From: Chitinophagaceae bacterium UBA2789
GTDB lineage: Bacteria; Bacteroidota; Bacteroidia; Chitinophagales; Chitinophagaceae
NCBI GenBank assembly: GCA_002352145.1
Contig: DEHX01000053.1
Location: 6,665 to 27,104, forward strand
DNA: 20,440 nt
Reading direction: 5' to 3'
The notes beneath the pieces are model-generated. The model saw nothing but the letters and a program-made list of their open reading frames with translations, was not told where the DNA came from and ran no database searches. Shown here piece by piece: positions 7,382 to 15,745 of this stretch (the stretch's first letter is position 1; the number at the start of each line of letters is the position of its first letter). The position numbers were made by a program, and so were the translations under genes.

Positions 7382-7507
7382 ATGATACGTACTTTTACGA
7401 CAGATATCGAAAGGCTGATCGTTCGGCAGATTTTTTTGAATTATCTTGAGGATATTCATGATAATCGTTTTAACTAGGAAGAAATTAAATACCTGATTGC
7501 TATGTAA
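7382..7507 (+). pseudogene. Small unrecognised coding-like remnant
   Basis: From ATG 7382 a frame encodes 31 residues (TTDIERLIVRQIFLNYLED in its middle), stops at TAG 7475, and continues open for nine more codons to TAA 7505. The amphipathic, helix-like composition looks coding, but no family is recognised and chance cannot be excluded. The rest of the 232-bp gap between genes holds nothing else I can name. Confidence 0.2.
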
Positions 7508-7574
7508 AAAGGGGACAATTGATTTTAAGTAACCTCCGCAATTATAAACTAATTCAAAGCTAAAACATATTACC

Positions 7575-8582
7575 ATGAAACATTTACTTTCCTTTTTTAT
7601 CCTCATCCTACTTACTTCTATAACTTCTGAAAGTAATAGTCAACAGTGTGGTAATAGAACATTAGATCCTGAAATTGCAGGTTTTCTTAGAGTTATTGGG
7701 TATATAGACCTGACGATAGAGCAATTAAGACAAACCCCAATTGAACAACTGAAATATCCGCAATTACCAGTAGTTCCATATCCTAAACAAGATGTACAAA
7801 AAATTAAGATTGGAAGCGATAGTATTCCAGTGCTGGTCTTCAATCCGTTACATCAAAACAATCTTCCAATAATTATTCATTATCATGGTGGTGGTTTCAT
7901 TTCCCCTTTGGTTAAAGGTTTGGAACATTCTTTATGGCAGGATGCAAAAACCTATCAAGCGATTGTTTTTGCAGTTGATTATAGAGTTGCACCGGAACAC
8001 AAGTTTCCTGCAGCAGTAGATGATAGTTACAATGCTTTCAGATGGATCTCTGAAAATGCGCATCAATTTGGCGGGGATACCAGCAGGTTGATACTGATGG
8101 GTAATAGTGCAGGGGCTAACCTCGTTGCAGTTATAACACACAAAGCGAAGTTGGATAAAATAAGTAGCCGCATCAAACTGCAAATCTTGAATGGATTACC
8201 TGCGGATCTTCGGCCCGAGAATATGGAGAAATCTGTTTCATATCAACAGAATGCTTTTGGGTACTTCCAAACAAAAGCAATGTGCTATTTCGCAGTTGAA
8301 AACTATGCTCCCGGTCAAACCAATAACTCTTCGGTGTCACCGATTTTGGCGGAAGATTTTACAGGGTTACCACCAGCTGTTATAATTACTGCGGAATTTG
8401 ATCCGCTTAGAGATGATGGGGTATTGTATGCTGCTAAACTGCGAAGTGCAGGAGTGAAAGTATGGGAGAAGTGTTTTGCAGGTCAAATACATTGTTTGAT
8501 AGGTTTACGATATGGTGCGGAGGCGTTGAATGTTTTTGAACGGATGATAAAAACCGCCATGAGTGAAAGTTTGATAAAATGA
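7575..8582 (+). CDS. Secreted alpha/beta-hydrolase esterase, hormone-sensitive-lipase family
   Basis: The 335-aa protein begins with a signal peptide (hydrophobic 3-17, likely cut around residue 22). The mature part has the HSL/family-IV esterase signatures: oxyanion-hole motif HGGG (104-107), DYRVAPEHKFPAA (135-147), nucleophile elbow GNSAG with Ser178, the acid in EFDPLRDDG (Asp276 likely) and the catalytic His in GQIHCL (His306). It should hydrolyse carboxyl-ester bonds of small substrates in the periplasm or outside the cell; the substrate is unknown. All three catalytic residues are present, so it is probably active. It is followed 12 bp later by a second esterase gene, and a decayed relative of its 3' end lies beyond that gene at 9821-9985. 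Confidence 0.9.
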   Translation: MKHLLSFFILILLTSITSESNSQQCGNRTLDPEIAGFLRVIGYIDLTIEQLRQTPIEQLKYPQLPVVPYPKQDVQKIKIGSDSIPVLVFNPLHQNNLPIIIHYHGGGFISPLVKGLEHSLWQDAKTYQAIVFAVDYRVAPEHKFPAAVDDSYNAFRWISENAHQFGGDTSRLILMGNSAGANLVAVITHKAKLDKISSRIKLQILNGLPADLRPENMEKSVSYQQNAFGYFQTKAMCYFAVENYAPGQTNNSSVSPILAEDFTGLPPAVIITAEFDPLRDDGVLYAAKLRSAGVKVWEKCFAGQIHCLIGLRYGAEALNVFERMIKTAMSESLIK

Positions 8583-8594
8583 TAATTGTTTGGT

Positions 8595-9815
8595 ATGAAA
8601 AATATTTATTGGTTACTGCTTTTTCTTCCAGGGTTTTGTTTGTCTCAGGCTTTGTCTGAAAATGAGGTTCGGATAAACATAGGCAAGAAAGAGTTTATAT
8701 ATTCTGATATACTAAAAGAGGATCGGGAAATATGGATATATACTCCTTCTTCCTTTACTAAGGGTACTCAAAATAAATATCCGGTAATGTATCTGCTGGA
8801 CGGGCCTGCCTTTTTCCATTCAATGACAGGGATGGTGCAGTATCTAAGCAGTACAGGTAAAATGCCTGAAATGATTGTAGTAGGGATTGCAAACACCAAT
8901 CGGGTCAGAGATCTTACGCCAACTCACTCAATTTCCTGGTCAGACGGTGAAAAAGATACTGCCACTTTAGGTTCCTCAGGAGGAGGAGAGAAGTTCATCG
9001 CCTTTATTGAACATGAGCTTCTTCCTTATATGGATAGTGTTTATACAACAACTCCTTACCGTATGCTTGTCGGTCATTCGCTGGGCGGGTTAACGGTCCT
9101 TCATTCCCTTCTAAACCATACATCGCTATTTACGAGCTATGTTGCCATCGATCCGAGTGTATGGTGGGACAATCACATGATCATGAAGATGGCTTCGCAG
9201 AAACTAGCAAAGGATGATTATACGGGCAAATTTCTTTATTACGCTTCTGCCAATACTATGAACAAAGGCATGGATACATCTCGGGTAGCCCGTGACACAG
9301 CCTATGCAAACATTCATGTGAGAGGCAACCTTCAATTCCGAAAGATAATTTTAAACAGGAAAAGTAACCACCTGCAATGGAGCTGGAAGTTTTATCCGGA
9401 AGACAACCATTCATCCGTTCCGCTGCTTGCGAGTTACGACGCTTTGCGTTTTCTATTTAAAGGTTACGAGTTAGATAAGGAGCTAAATGATACTTCAATA
9501 ACAGTTGCCTACATAAAAGCGCATTACCAAAATTTGTCTTCCTTACTGCATTACTGTGTATTGCCTTCTGAAAGTATTATCAACTTACTTGGCTACAATT
9601 TCCTTTCTAATAAAAACTACAAAAAAGCTGGCGACTTTTTCAAGCTGAACCTTGAAAACTATCCTGCAAGCGCCAATGCATATGATAGCATGGGAGATTT
9701 TTATTTGGAAACAAACGATAGAAAAAAAGCCATTGAATTTTTCAGGAAGGCACTTCATTTAAAAGAAATGCCTGAAACCCGAAAGAAATTGAGGGAACTG
9801 GAAAAAAGTAAATAA
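8595..9815 (+). CDS. Secreted Fes/esterase-D-like hydrolase with C-terminal TPR
   Basis: Numbered from ATG 8595 the protein has 406 aa. It opens with a signal peptide (MKNIYWLLLFLPGFCLSQA). An upstream TTG at 8586 would only add three residues before the signal, so ATG 8595 is preferred. The catalytic domain is of the putative esterase type (PF00756-like): REIWIYTPSSF, YPVMYLLDG, nucleophile motif GHSLGG with Ser162, DPSVWW, and a late His in PEDNHSS (about 272). After about residue 330 comes a TPR-like region (YNFLSNKNYKKAGDFF, then SMGDFYLETNDRKKAIEFFRK as two helix pairs). Related Bacteroidota proteins act on siderophore or acyl esters, but the substrate here is not known. It lies 12 bp after the HSL esterase and is probably co-transcribed. 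Confidence 0.85.
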   Translation: MKNIYWLLLFLPGFCLSQALSENEVRINIGKKEFIYSDILKEDREIWIYTPSSFTKGTQNKYPVMYLLDGPAFFHSMTGMVQYLSSTGKMPEMIVVGIANTNRVRDLTPTHSISWSDGEKDTATLGSSGGGEKFIAFIEHELLPYMDSVYTTTPYRMLVGHSLGGLTVLHSLLNHTSLFTSYVAIDPSVWWDNHMIMKMASQKLAKDDYTGKFLYYASANTMNKGMDTSRVARDTAYANIHVRGNLQFRKIILNRKSNHLQWSWKFYPEDNHSSVPLLASYDALRFLFKGYELDKELNDTSITVAYIKAHYQNLSSLLHYCVLPSESIINLLGYNFLSNKNYKKAGDFFKLNLENYPASANAYDSMGDFYLETNDRKKAIEFFRKALHLKEMPETRKKLRELEKSK

Positions 9816-9820
9816 GAACC

Positions 9821-9985
9821 AATTTGATTCCTTTGCGATTTGGAACAGTATATGCTGTTCAAATGCGAAGTACAGGATTGAAAGTATGGGAGAAGTGTTT
9901 TATCGGTCAAAAAAATTGTTTGATAGGTTTAATGTCAAGGGTCATAACCCTGCAGGAATATGAAATGGTGATTCAAAGTGCATGA
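9821..9985 (+). pseudogene. Decayed 3' fragment of an HSL-type hydrolase gene
   Basis: Five bases after the preceding stop, the DNA resembles the 3' end of the esterase gene at 7575-8582 (about 8393-8570). Frame 9848-9985 encodes RSTGLKVWEKCFIGQ and then NCLIGL, compared with RSAGVKVWEKCFAGQ and HCLIGL in the intact gene. A 23-base run is identical (9879-9901 and 8455-8477) and another of 17 bases (9915-9931 and 8491-8507). The catalytic His is replaced by Asn, the 5' part of the gene is absent, and small indels occur near 9828-9848. It is a remnant of a tandem paralogue or a partial duplication and cannot make an active enzyme. Confidence 0.8.
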
Positions 9986-10007
9986 TGGTAGGTTTAGAAA
10001 TAGTAAA

Positions 10008-11004
10008 ATGAAAGCATTTGTAAAACAAAATACGGATGTCCTGAAGTCCTTCATTTAGAGGAAGTAGATAAGCCAATGGTGAAAGATGATTGCATCCTGG
10101 TAAAGGTGGTTGCAATTTCTGCTAACCCCGCTGATTGGCATCTTTTGAGGGGTAAGTCATTTTTTGCAAGATTTACCTCTGGTTTTTCAAGCCCAAAGAA
10201 AAAATTGCAGGTGCTGACTTTGCAGGTATAATTGTAGAAACCGGCAAGAACGTTGCCAACTTTCAGGTTGGAGATAAAGTATTTGGAGAAACATTGATGG
10301 GTGGTGCTTTTGCAGAGTATGTAAAAGTACCAGCGACTGTTTGTAGCAAAATTCCAAACAACGTCAGCATAGTTAAGATGGCAAGCTTGCCAACAGCCGG
10401 GCTCACTGCTCTCCAGGCACTTGTTACATACGGAAAGATTACATCGGGTGAAAAAGTTCTTATAAATGGTGCTTCAGGCGGTGTGGGTCATTTTGCTGTA
10501 CAGATTGCAAAGGCTTATGGGGCATATGTCACTGCTGTATGTTCCAGCAGGAATGCTGATTTTGTAAAGTCTTTAGGTGCCGATAAAGTAGTCGCTTATG
10601 ATACGGAAAATATCCATCAGCATAATGGTAGTTACGATTTAATTATAGATGCAAACGGTAATCTTACTTATGCTGATTATAAGAGAATGGGAAAACGAGG
10701 TGTAATGATCGGGTTTACAACAATGGGGCATATGTTTTCAACCCTAATTAATAAACTATTTGGCAATTTCCCCTTAATCCAGTTTACGGTAGAGTCAAAT
10801 ACAAACGACATGCAGACATTAGCTGAATTGGTAGCGCAGGGAAAAGTAAAACCTCAAATAGAGAAATTATTCTCTTATAAGGAAATACCAGAGGCCATAA
10901 GCTACATTGAGGCAATGCGTACCAAAGGAAAAGTAGTGATGCAGTGGATAGATGATCAGAACCAAACAGTTTCATCAAACAACTTGACAAATGTGCCATT
11001 CTAG
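10008..11004 (+). pseudogene. Frameshifted quinone-oxidoreductase-like MDR dehydrogenase
   Basis: Read across three frames, this encodes a complete medium-chain NAD(P)-dependent dehydrogenase of about 332 aa: MKAFVK, then KYGCPEVLHLEEVDKP and ISANPADWHLLRG, then FKPKEKIAGADFAG, and a Rossmann domain with GASGGVGHFAVQIAKAYGA. No catalytic-zinc ligands are seen, as expected for quinone-reductase-type (zeta-crystallin-like) members. Two shifts break it: one A too few in the run at 10022-10025, and one T too few at 10183-10187. From 10294 onward an uninterrupted frame of 236 codons remains, but it lacks the N-terminal substrate domain. Conservation in every segment suggests a recent break or sequencing errors rather than old decay. 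Confidence 0.83.
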
Positions 11005-11041
11005 TTGCAAATCGTCCTACCATGTTGGCGTTTCAAGATAG

Positions 11042-11049
11042 TAGCTTTG
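11042..11049 (+). promoter_or_regulatory. Candidate -7 promoter element for the beta-barrel gene
   Basis: TAGCTTTG is a perfect TAnnTTTG octamer in the 186-bp gap after the dehydrogenase, about 140 bases before the next ATG. No well-spaced -33 TTG is seen. The gap also holds short inverted repeats (CTGCT with AGCAG near 11070-11095, GGGCA with TGCCC near 11139-11158) that are too small to call. Confidence 0.35.
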
Positions 11050-11190
11050 TTCTATCAATTTAAGAGCTGCTGCTTAATACTGGGTTAGCAGTTTAAAATC
11101 AAACCAAAGAAGGGTATTAAAAATTTGCCTGTAAAATGGGCAGGTAAACTATTGCCCAAAAAGACAATGTAAAATTAAAAACAGATAATC

Positions 11191-11871
11191 ATGCAACAAG
11201 CAATCAAATCAACAAAGTTATTTGCAGTAATAATGCTATTAACCTCACTAGCTCCCAACTCGTATTCACAGACAAGTAAGTTAAGTATCGCAATTAATTC
11301 ACTGACAACAAATTTCAATTATGGGAAGGTTAATGCCGAGCTTAGCTCTTATAAGAAAAACTATCAGGGCCTGCAGGCAGGTTTTTCTTACCAGGCAGGT
11401 ATCACACCAATGTTTTCACTTGTACCGGAAATTTATTTCGCTATGAAGGGTGGTACACTGAATACCGGCAACTCCGTAACAGTGAGCAAATCAACCCTAA
11501 AGCTATACAGTGTTGAAATGCCGGTATTAGCCCGTCTGCATATCAATAAGCTGTACCTTAATGCAGGCCCTTATGCCTCCTATCATATCGGTGGCCGATT
11601 GAAAACGGACCCAGCAAACTCAGTTCCGGCGGCTAGTTCTAAGCTGTCTTTTGGAAATGATGCCGGCGACTTCAAACGTTGGGATGCAGGTTTACAGGCA
11701 GGTGCAGGCTACAATTTCAGTATGAAACGTTCCATCCTTACACTGGATGTGCGGTACGGCTATGGCCTTGTAAATGCATCCCCTGATGTGCAGCGTTATA
11801 ACCGAATGCTTAATATCAGCTTGCAGGTAACCAAACTAAAAACAAAAAACGCAAGGAAAATGCTGCGATAG
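11191..11871 (+). CDS. Outer-membrane beta-barrel protein, PorT/OmpA-barrel-like
   Basis: The 226-aa protein has a signal peptide (hydrophobic 11-22, likely cleaved after the SYS near 27). The mature part alternates short amphipathic strands with Gly-rich turns, including GLQAGFSYQAG, PMFSLVPEIYFAMKGG, YSVEMPVLARL, LYLNAGPYASYHIGG and WDAGLQAGAGYNF. This is the pattern of the Bacteroidota porin-family/PorT-like 8-10-strand barrel (outer membrane protein beta-barrel domain). Such proteins sit in the outer membrane; the specific role is unknown. It has a basic end after the last strand rather than a terminal Phe. It stands between the broken dehydrogenase and an SDR, with gaps over 100 bp on both sides, so it may be its own transcript. 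Confidence 0.78.
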   Translation: MQQAIKSTKLFAVIMLLTSLAPNSYSQTSKLSIAINSLTTNFNYGKVNAELSSYKKNYQGLQAGFSYQAGITPMFSLVPEIYFAMKGGTLNTGNSVTVSKSTLKLYSVEMPVLARLHINKLYLNAGPYASYHIGGRLKTDPANSVPAASSKLSFGNDAGDFKRWDAGLQAGAGYNFSMKRSILTLDVRYGYGLVNASPDVQRYNRMLNISLQVTKLKTKNARKMLR

Positions 11872-11980
11872 CAATCTGCCATGTCCGATCTCATCCATCC
11901 ATTATTAAAAAAGGAAGGATTCAACTCTTACCAATTCGTTTAATAAAAAATTCTAATCATTAATAATAAAATCAAGAAAA

Positions 11981-12577
11981 ATGAAAATTATCATCGTAGG
12001 TGCTTCAGGCACAATGGGTACTTATTTGTCCAATGTGTTGGCAAAAGAACATGAAATAGTAAAAGCGGATAGAAATGGACAAGAAGTGCAGGTGGATATT
12101 ACCTCAACCGAGTCCATTGAAAACATGTATAAAACAGTTGGTCCTTTTGATGCGCTGATTTGTACAGCAGGACCTACCTATGTTGGTCCATGGGTTAATC
12201 TTACAGATAAAACTTTTCTAAATGGTGTGGAAGGGAAAATGATGGGGCAGATCAATCTGGTGCTTATCGGACAGCATTACATCAATCCAAAGGGTTCTTT
12301 CACACTGATCTCAGGTGCATTAACCCATGAACCGCAAAAGAACTTCGCTAACGCCTCTGCAGCTAATGCAGCAGTGGATGGCTTTGTCCGTGCAGCAGCC
12401 ATTGAATTGCAGAAAGGTATTCGCATCAATTCGGTCAGCCCCACAGTTATCGAAAACTCACCGCAGTATTTCCCATTCTTTCCGGGGGAGATGCCGGTAA
12501 CCATGAAACAACTTGAATATGGTTTCAGGAAAAGCGTATTTGGTGCCAACACAGGGCAGGTGATAAAACCTTATTAA
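11981..12577 (+). CDS. Short-chain dehydrogenase lacking the usual YxxxK motif
   Basis: A 198-aa cytoplasmic Rossmann protein with the nucleotide-binding motif GASGTMG (7-13), an acidic VDIT turn, the strand ALICTAG and the late SDR motif RINSVSPTVIE. Where classical SDRs carry catalytic Ser-Tyr-Lys, this protein has SGALTHEP and then ASAANAAVDGFVRAAA, with no Tyr-x-x-x-Lys. That matches a known short SDR branch annotated only as short-chain dehydrogenase, in which Asn or Ala replaces Tyr, so the lack is probably a family trait and not damage. Either the chemistry differs or the protein binds NAD(P) without classical catalysis (inference). A good hairpin follows the stop codon. Confidence 0.85.
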   Translation: MKIIIVGASGTMGTYLSNVLAKEHEIVKADRNGQEVQVDITSTESIENMYKTVGPFDALICTAGPTYVGPWVNLTDKTFLNGVEGKMMGQINLVLIGQHYINPKGSFTLISGALTHEPQKNFANASAANAAVDGFVRAAAIELQKGIRINSVSPTVIENSPQYFPFFPGEMPVTMKQLEYGFRKSVFGANTGQVIKPY

Positions 12578-12592
12578 TGCCATGCAAAAACC

Positions 12593-12629
12593 GGGTCGCT
12601 ATTCTACACTGGTAGCGACCCAAAATTTT
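12593..12629 (+). terminator. Hairpin terminator after the SDR gene
   Basis: A perfect 9-bp stem, GGGTCGCTA (12593-12601) with TAGCGACCC (12613-12621), has an 11-nt loop and is followed by AAAATTTT. It lies 15 bp after the SDR stop and just before the next gene's GTG. The T run is short and comes after four A, so termination may be partial. Confidence 0.6.
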
Positions 12630-12637
12630 CAAATTCA

Positions 12638-14005
12638 GTGAAATATTTAATAGTCATAGCAGTCTTAGTTATTACAGGATACAATACCAAAAGCCAGGTT
12701 AACCTGTTACGTTACAACGATAATTTTGAGTATCTGCTAAAAGACAGCGTATCTAAAAAAGGAACAGAGCGGTTAAAATATATGAAGCTTTATCGTACAT
12801 CAACCATCTCCATTGGAGGCGAGCTTAGGGAACAACTGCAATATTACCGTAACATCAACTTTGGTGATGTGCCACCCACCTTTGGCAAAACAACTACCTG
12901 GCAGCTTTGGCAAAGAGTGATGGTTCATGCCAATATCGGGGTGAGTAAAAATTTCAGGGTATTCACGCAGTTGGGAAGCACACATCGCTTCATTAATCCA
13001 AATCCATTGACACCGGAGATCGAACAGAATGATCTCAGTTTACAGCAGGCCTTTATTGACTTTAAAAATAAAAGCAACTTACTGCTTAGAATAGGTAGAC
13101 AAGAATTAAGTTATGGCAGTCACAGGTTGATTACATTCCGTGAAGGTCCGAATACAAGATTATCATTTGACGGCGCCCTGCTGAAATATATGTCAGGTAA
13201 AAGAAGGATAGAATTACTTGCAATTTCGCCGGTTATATCCAAAAATGGGGTGTTTGATGATCAGGCTTTCAAAGACTGGATTGCTGGTGTGTATGTTAGT
13301 GAAACATTCATTCCAAAGTGGCTAAATGCTGATTATTATGCCATCAATTTTAATTCTAAAAGAAGACAATACAATTTTATCGCCGGAAAGGAAAACAGGC
13401 AAATTGCCGGTATAAGATTATTTTCAGATAAACCGGTATTAAATTACGAGTTGGAAGCATCTTACCAGTTTGGCAAATTCAATAACTTATACATCAAAGC
13501 CTTTGGGATTGCTTTTGATGTAAATCATAAACTCATACCCTATAAAAATATATTTGTAGGTGTTGCAGGCAATTATCTTACTGGTGACAGGAATAAAGAT
13601 GACAGGCAATTGAACACCTACAACCTGTTATTTTCCAAACCACAATACGGCCTTGCGGCTCCAATCGGTGCAACGAATATGATAACGGCAAATCCATATG
13701 TGAAATTCAATCCAAATAGAAACATCAATATTTACACTGGAATCAATTTCATGTGGAGACAAAGTAACCAGGATGGAACCTATTCACCCGGGGCTATACA
13801 AATGCGACCCAGACCGGAAGCCCTGTTCAAATCAGACGAAAAACATGTTGGAACATTATGGGTCATTGAAACCGCCTTTATGCTGAATAAACATGTGATA
13901 TTTGCTGTTGATGCGTCATATTTTGCTGCGGGCAATTATGTGAAGGAAACAGGTAAGGGAAAAGACATTACTTATTTGTCATTCAAGGTAAATTATAAGT
14001 TCTGA
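12638..14005 (+). CDS. Alginate-export-family outer-membrane beta-barrel
   Basis: The 455-aa protein starts at GTG 12638, which places a signal peptide directly at its N-terminus (KYLIVIAVLVITGY, cleavage near residue 20); no ATG fits. The mature part matches the alginate-export (PF13372-like) barrel: ISIGGELREQLQYYRN early on, a RIGRQELSYG motif at 151-160 followed by SHRL and FREGPNTR, then many amphipathic strands such as PYVKFNPNRNINIYTG, and a C-terminal NYKF ending in Phe, as expected for barrel insertion. In Pseudomonas, AlgE exports alginate, but no alginate genes are present here and Bacteroidota members probably carry other anionic or sugar-like solutes (inference). It overlaps no neighbour; a DUF5694 gene follows after 61 bp. 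Confidence 0.85.
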   Translation: MKYLIVIAVLVITGYNTKSQVNLLRYNDNFEYLLKDSVSKKGTERLKYMKLYRTSTISIGGELREQLQYYRNINFGDVPPTFGKTTTWQLWQRVMVHANIGVSKNFRVFTQLGSTHRFINPNPLTPEIEQNDLSLQQAFIDFKNKSNLLLRIGRQELSYGSHRLITFREGPNTRLSFDGALLKYMSGKRRIELLAISPVISKNGVFDDQAFKDWIAGVYVSETFIPKWLNADYYAINFNSKRRQYNFIAGKENRQIAGIRLFSDKPVLNYELEASYQFGKFNNLYIKAFGIAFDVNHKLIPYKNIFVGVAGNYLTGDRNKDDRQLNTYNLLFSKPQYGLAAPIGATNMITANPYVKFNPNRNINIYTGINFMWRQSNQDGTYSPGAIQMRPRPEALFKSDEKHVGTLWVIETAFMLNKHVIFAVDASYFAAGNYVKETGKGKDITYLSFKVNYKF

Positions 14006-14066
14006 CCCAATAGGTTGTGGTGTTACTATCCAACTTCAATTTATGCAATCTTAAAATTTATCAAAT

Positions 14067-14897
14067 ATGAAACGTATATTAAACCTTTCGGCAGGTCTCT
14101 TAATCCTCTTCAGTTTTGCCCGGGGGCAATCAACAAAAACGGATGTATTGTCCTTAGGGACATTTCATTTTGCCTTTCACAACCGGGACCTGATCAAAAC
14201 AGATAAAAAGGACCAGATAGATGTCCTGGATAAAAAATACCAGGTAGAGATTGAAGACATCGCTAACCAGATCGTAAAATTCAAACCAACTATTATTGTT
14301 ATTGAGCAATCACCTGAATTTCAACCCAGGATTGACTCTCTGTATAGGAGCTATGTTTTAGGTACTCATAAGCTTGGCAGGGAGGAATATGAACAAATAG
14401 GTTTCAGAGTTGGAAAAAAGCTTGGAATTGAAAAAATATACTGTGTTAATGACTGGGGTAGAAACTATAATTCTGTTGATAGTCTGCTTGATAATGATAC
14501 TGTTGCCCGCAAAAAGTTCATGGATTTCTTCTATCATAATCCCGACAGCGCAAAAATAAAAGCGAGTTTTCCGGCTGACGTATTTGCTACTAAGGGCATA
14601 AAGGCAGAGCTGCGTATGAAAAATGACGAAAGAAATATTCAGAATGACCTGGGCAGTTATTTCATAGGCATCTTTAAATATGAAACAGCACAAGATCCCT
14701 TTTTTGGCCCTGATTATGTAACCGGCTGGTGGTTCAACCGCAACCTTCGCATATTCAGGAATATTCAGAAAATTGAAAGAACCCCTGCTGACAGGATTTT
14801 GGTCATTTATGGAGCAGGCCATATGAACCTTTTAAATATCTTTTTTAAATCATCGCCTGAGTTCAGGTTGGTGAAAACAAACGACTATCTGAAATAA
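14067..14897 (+). CDS. Secreted DUF5694 protein, TraB/TIKI-like fold
   Basis: A 276-aa protein with a signal peptide (hydrophobic 6-18, cleaved near GQS). The first strand carries LGTFHF (30-35), then FKPTIIVIEQSPEF with Glu80, and near the end VIYGAGHMNLL (247-256). A GxFH-type motif, an early Glu and a late GAGH are the layout of the TraB/PrgY/TIKI and EreA/ChaN-like metal-binding superfamily, and the whole pattern fits DUF5694, of unknown function. The charged NDERN (186-190) and WWFNRNLRIF (221-230) are family-like as well. It may be a metal-dependent hydrolase or protease in the periplasm (inference). An antisense frame at 14358-14822 is a shadow. The decayed S41 gene follows. Confidence 0.8.
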   Translation: MKRILNLSAGLLILFSFARGQSTKTDVLSLGTFHFAFHNRDLIKTDKKDQIDVLDKKYQVEIEDIANQIVKFKPTIIVIEQSPEFQPRIDSLYRSYVLGTHKLGREEYEQIGFRVGKKLGIEKIYCVNDWGRNYNSVDSLLDNDTVARKKFMDFFYHNPDSAKIKASFPADVFATKGIKAELRMKNDERNIQNDLGSYFIGIFKYETAQDPFFGPDYVTGWWFNRNLRIFRNIQKIERTPADRILVIYGAGHMNLLNIFFKSSPEFRLVKTNDYLK

Positions 14898-14929
14898 TAA
14901 ATGGTAAAACATTATTTGGATGCAGAATT

Positions 14930-15745
14930 TTGAGAGTCACTCTATTAATTCTTTTTGCTTTCGTATTGCAATATGCTGTACTTGGACAGCCTGGAGAACA
15001 GAAGCAACCAATAAAAATTGGTGAGTTGATCAATGCTGTCTTTGACAGTTTCAAAAAGCATTATAATTTTCATCAGAAAGAGGCTCATATATCAGCGTTC
15101 CTGCAAGTAGGGGTACAATCGAACGCCTATGCCAATTTGATAAACGACCCTAAGCTAGTCGCCCAACTAATAACAACAGACATCAACATCGTACATCAAG
15201 ACCCTCATCTCCCTATTCAATTTGATCCAGGGTTCAAACCACATGTGGTTTATCATCCTGCATAAAAAGAATCGCTGCAAGTAAAAAAGTATTGAAAGGA
15301 GCATAATTACAGATTCCAGAATGTTGAATTACTCCCGGGAAATTTAGGCTACTTATCATTCAACCTGTTTGTGGATGATATGGAGGCTGCGAAACCTATC
15401 ATTAATTCAGCCTTGACCTTTTGAAAAATGCAGATGCCTTCATTATCGATTTGAGAGATTATGTGGGTAGTGACCCAAAATGGTGAGCCATATGAAGAAT
15501 TATTTTTTCAATGAGAAAACAGAAATGAATGGCCTCATCAACAGATTAAAAAATGATACTGTTCGGTTATTTGCAGACCTTGCTAAAACGGATGGCCTGT
15601 ACCTGTCCATACCTTTTTACATTATTTTATAAGCAGCAACACCAGGTTGTTACTATTGAAAGGTTTTACCAGTATATGGGCTTACAATCGGAGACGGCTG
15701 TAAGACAATGAGGATAAGCCGCAATCCTTATCTTCACTGAAGCTG
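14930..15745 (+). pseudogene. Decayed S41-family (C-terminal-processing-like) serine peptidase
   Basis: The first part (TTG 14930 to TAA 15263) encodes a signal peptide and the S41 N-terminal helical domain ending in TDINIVHQDPHL. The same frame continues through TAA 15263 and TGA 15293 into NVELLPGNLGYLSFN, then stops at TGA 15422. Adding one T at 15418-15421 restores FLKNADAFIIDLRD, and adding one A at 15474-15480 restores KMVSHMKNYFFNEK. Beyond about 15630 only scraps remain (SSNT near 15632, AYN near 15675, TIGDG near 15685), and the Ser-containing active-site segment is not recognisable. At least two nonsense codons and several shifts make it non-functional. From about 15745 to 15889 I see nothing identifiable. 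Confidence 0.8.

Noticed and set aside
8586..8594. TTG start three codons before the second esterase
   Set aside because: ATG 8595 directly begins a good signal peptide; the extra residues add nothing.
11893..11920. Imperfect hairpin after the beta-barrel gene (ATCCATCC with GGAAGGAT)
   Set aside because: It has a mismatch, a 12-nt A-rich loop and no following T run, so it is too weak to call a terminator.
14358..14822. Antisense frame of 154 codons under the DUF5694 gene
   Set aside because: The sense gene has a signal peptide and family motifs; the antisense product has none.
15592..15711. 39-codon open frame after the S41 remnant
   Set aside because: It overlaps scraps of the S41 C-terminal region in other frames and resembles no family; most likely chance.
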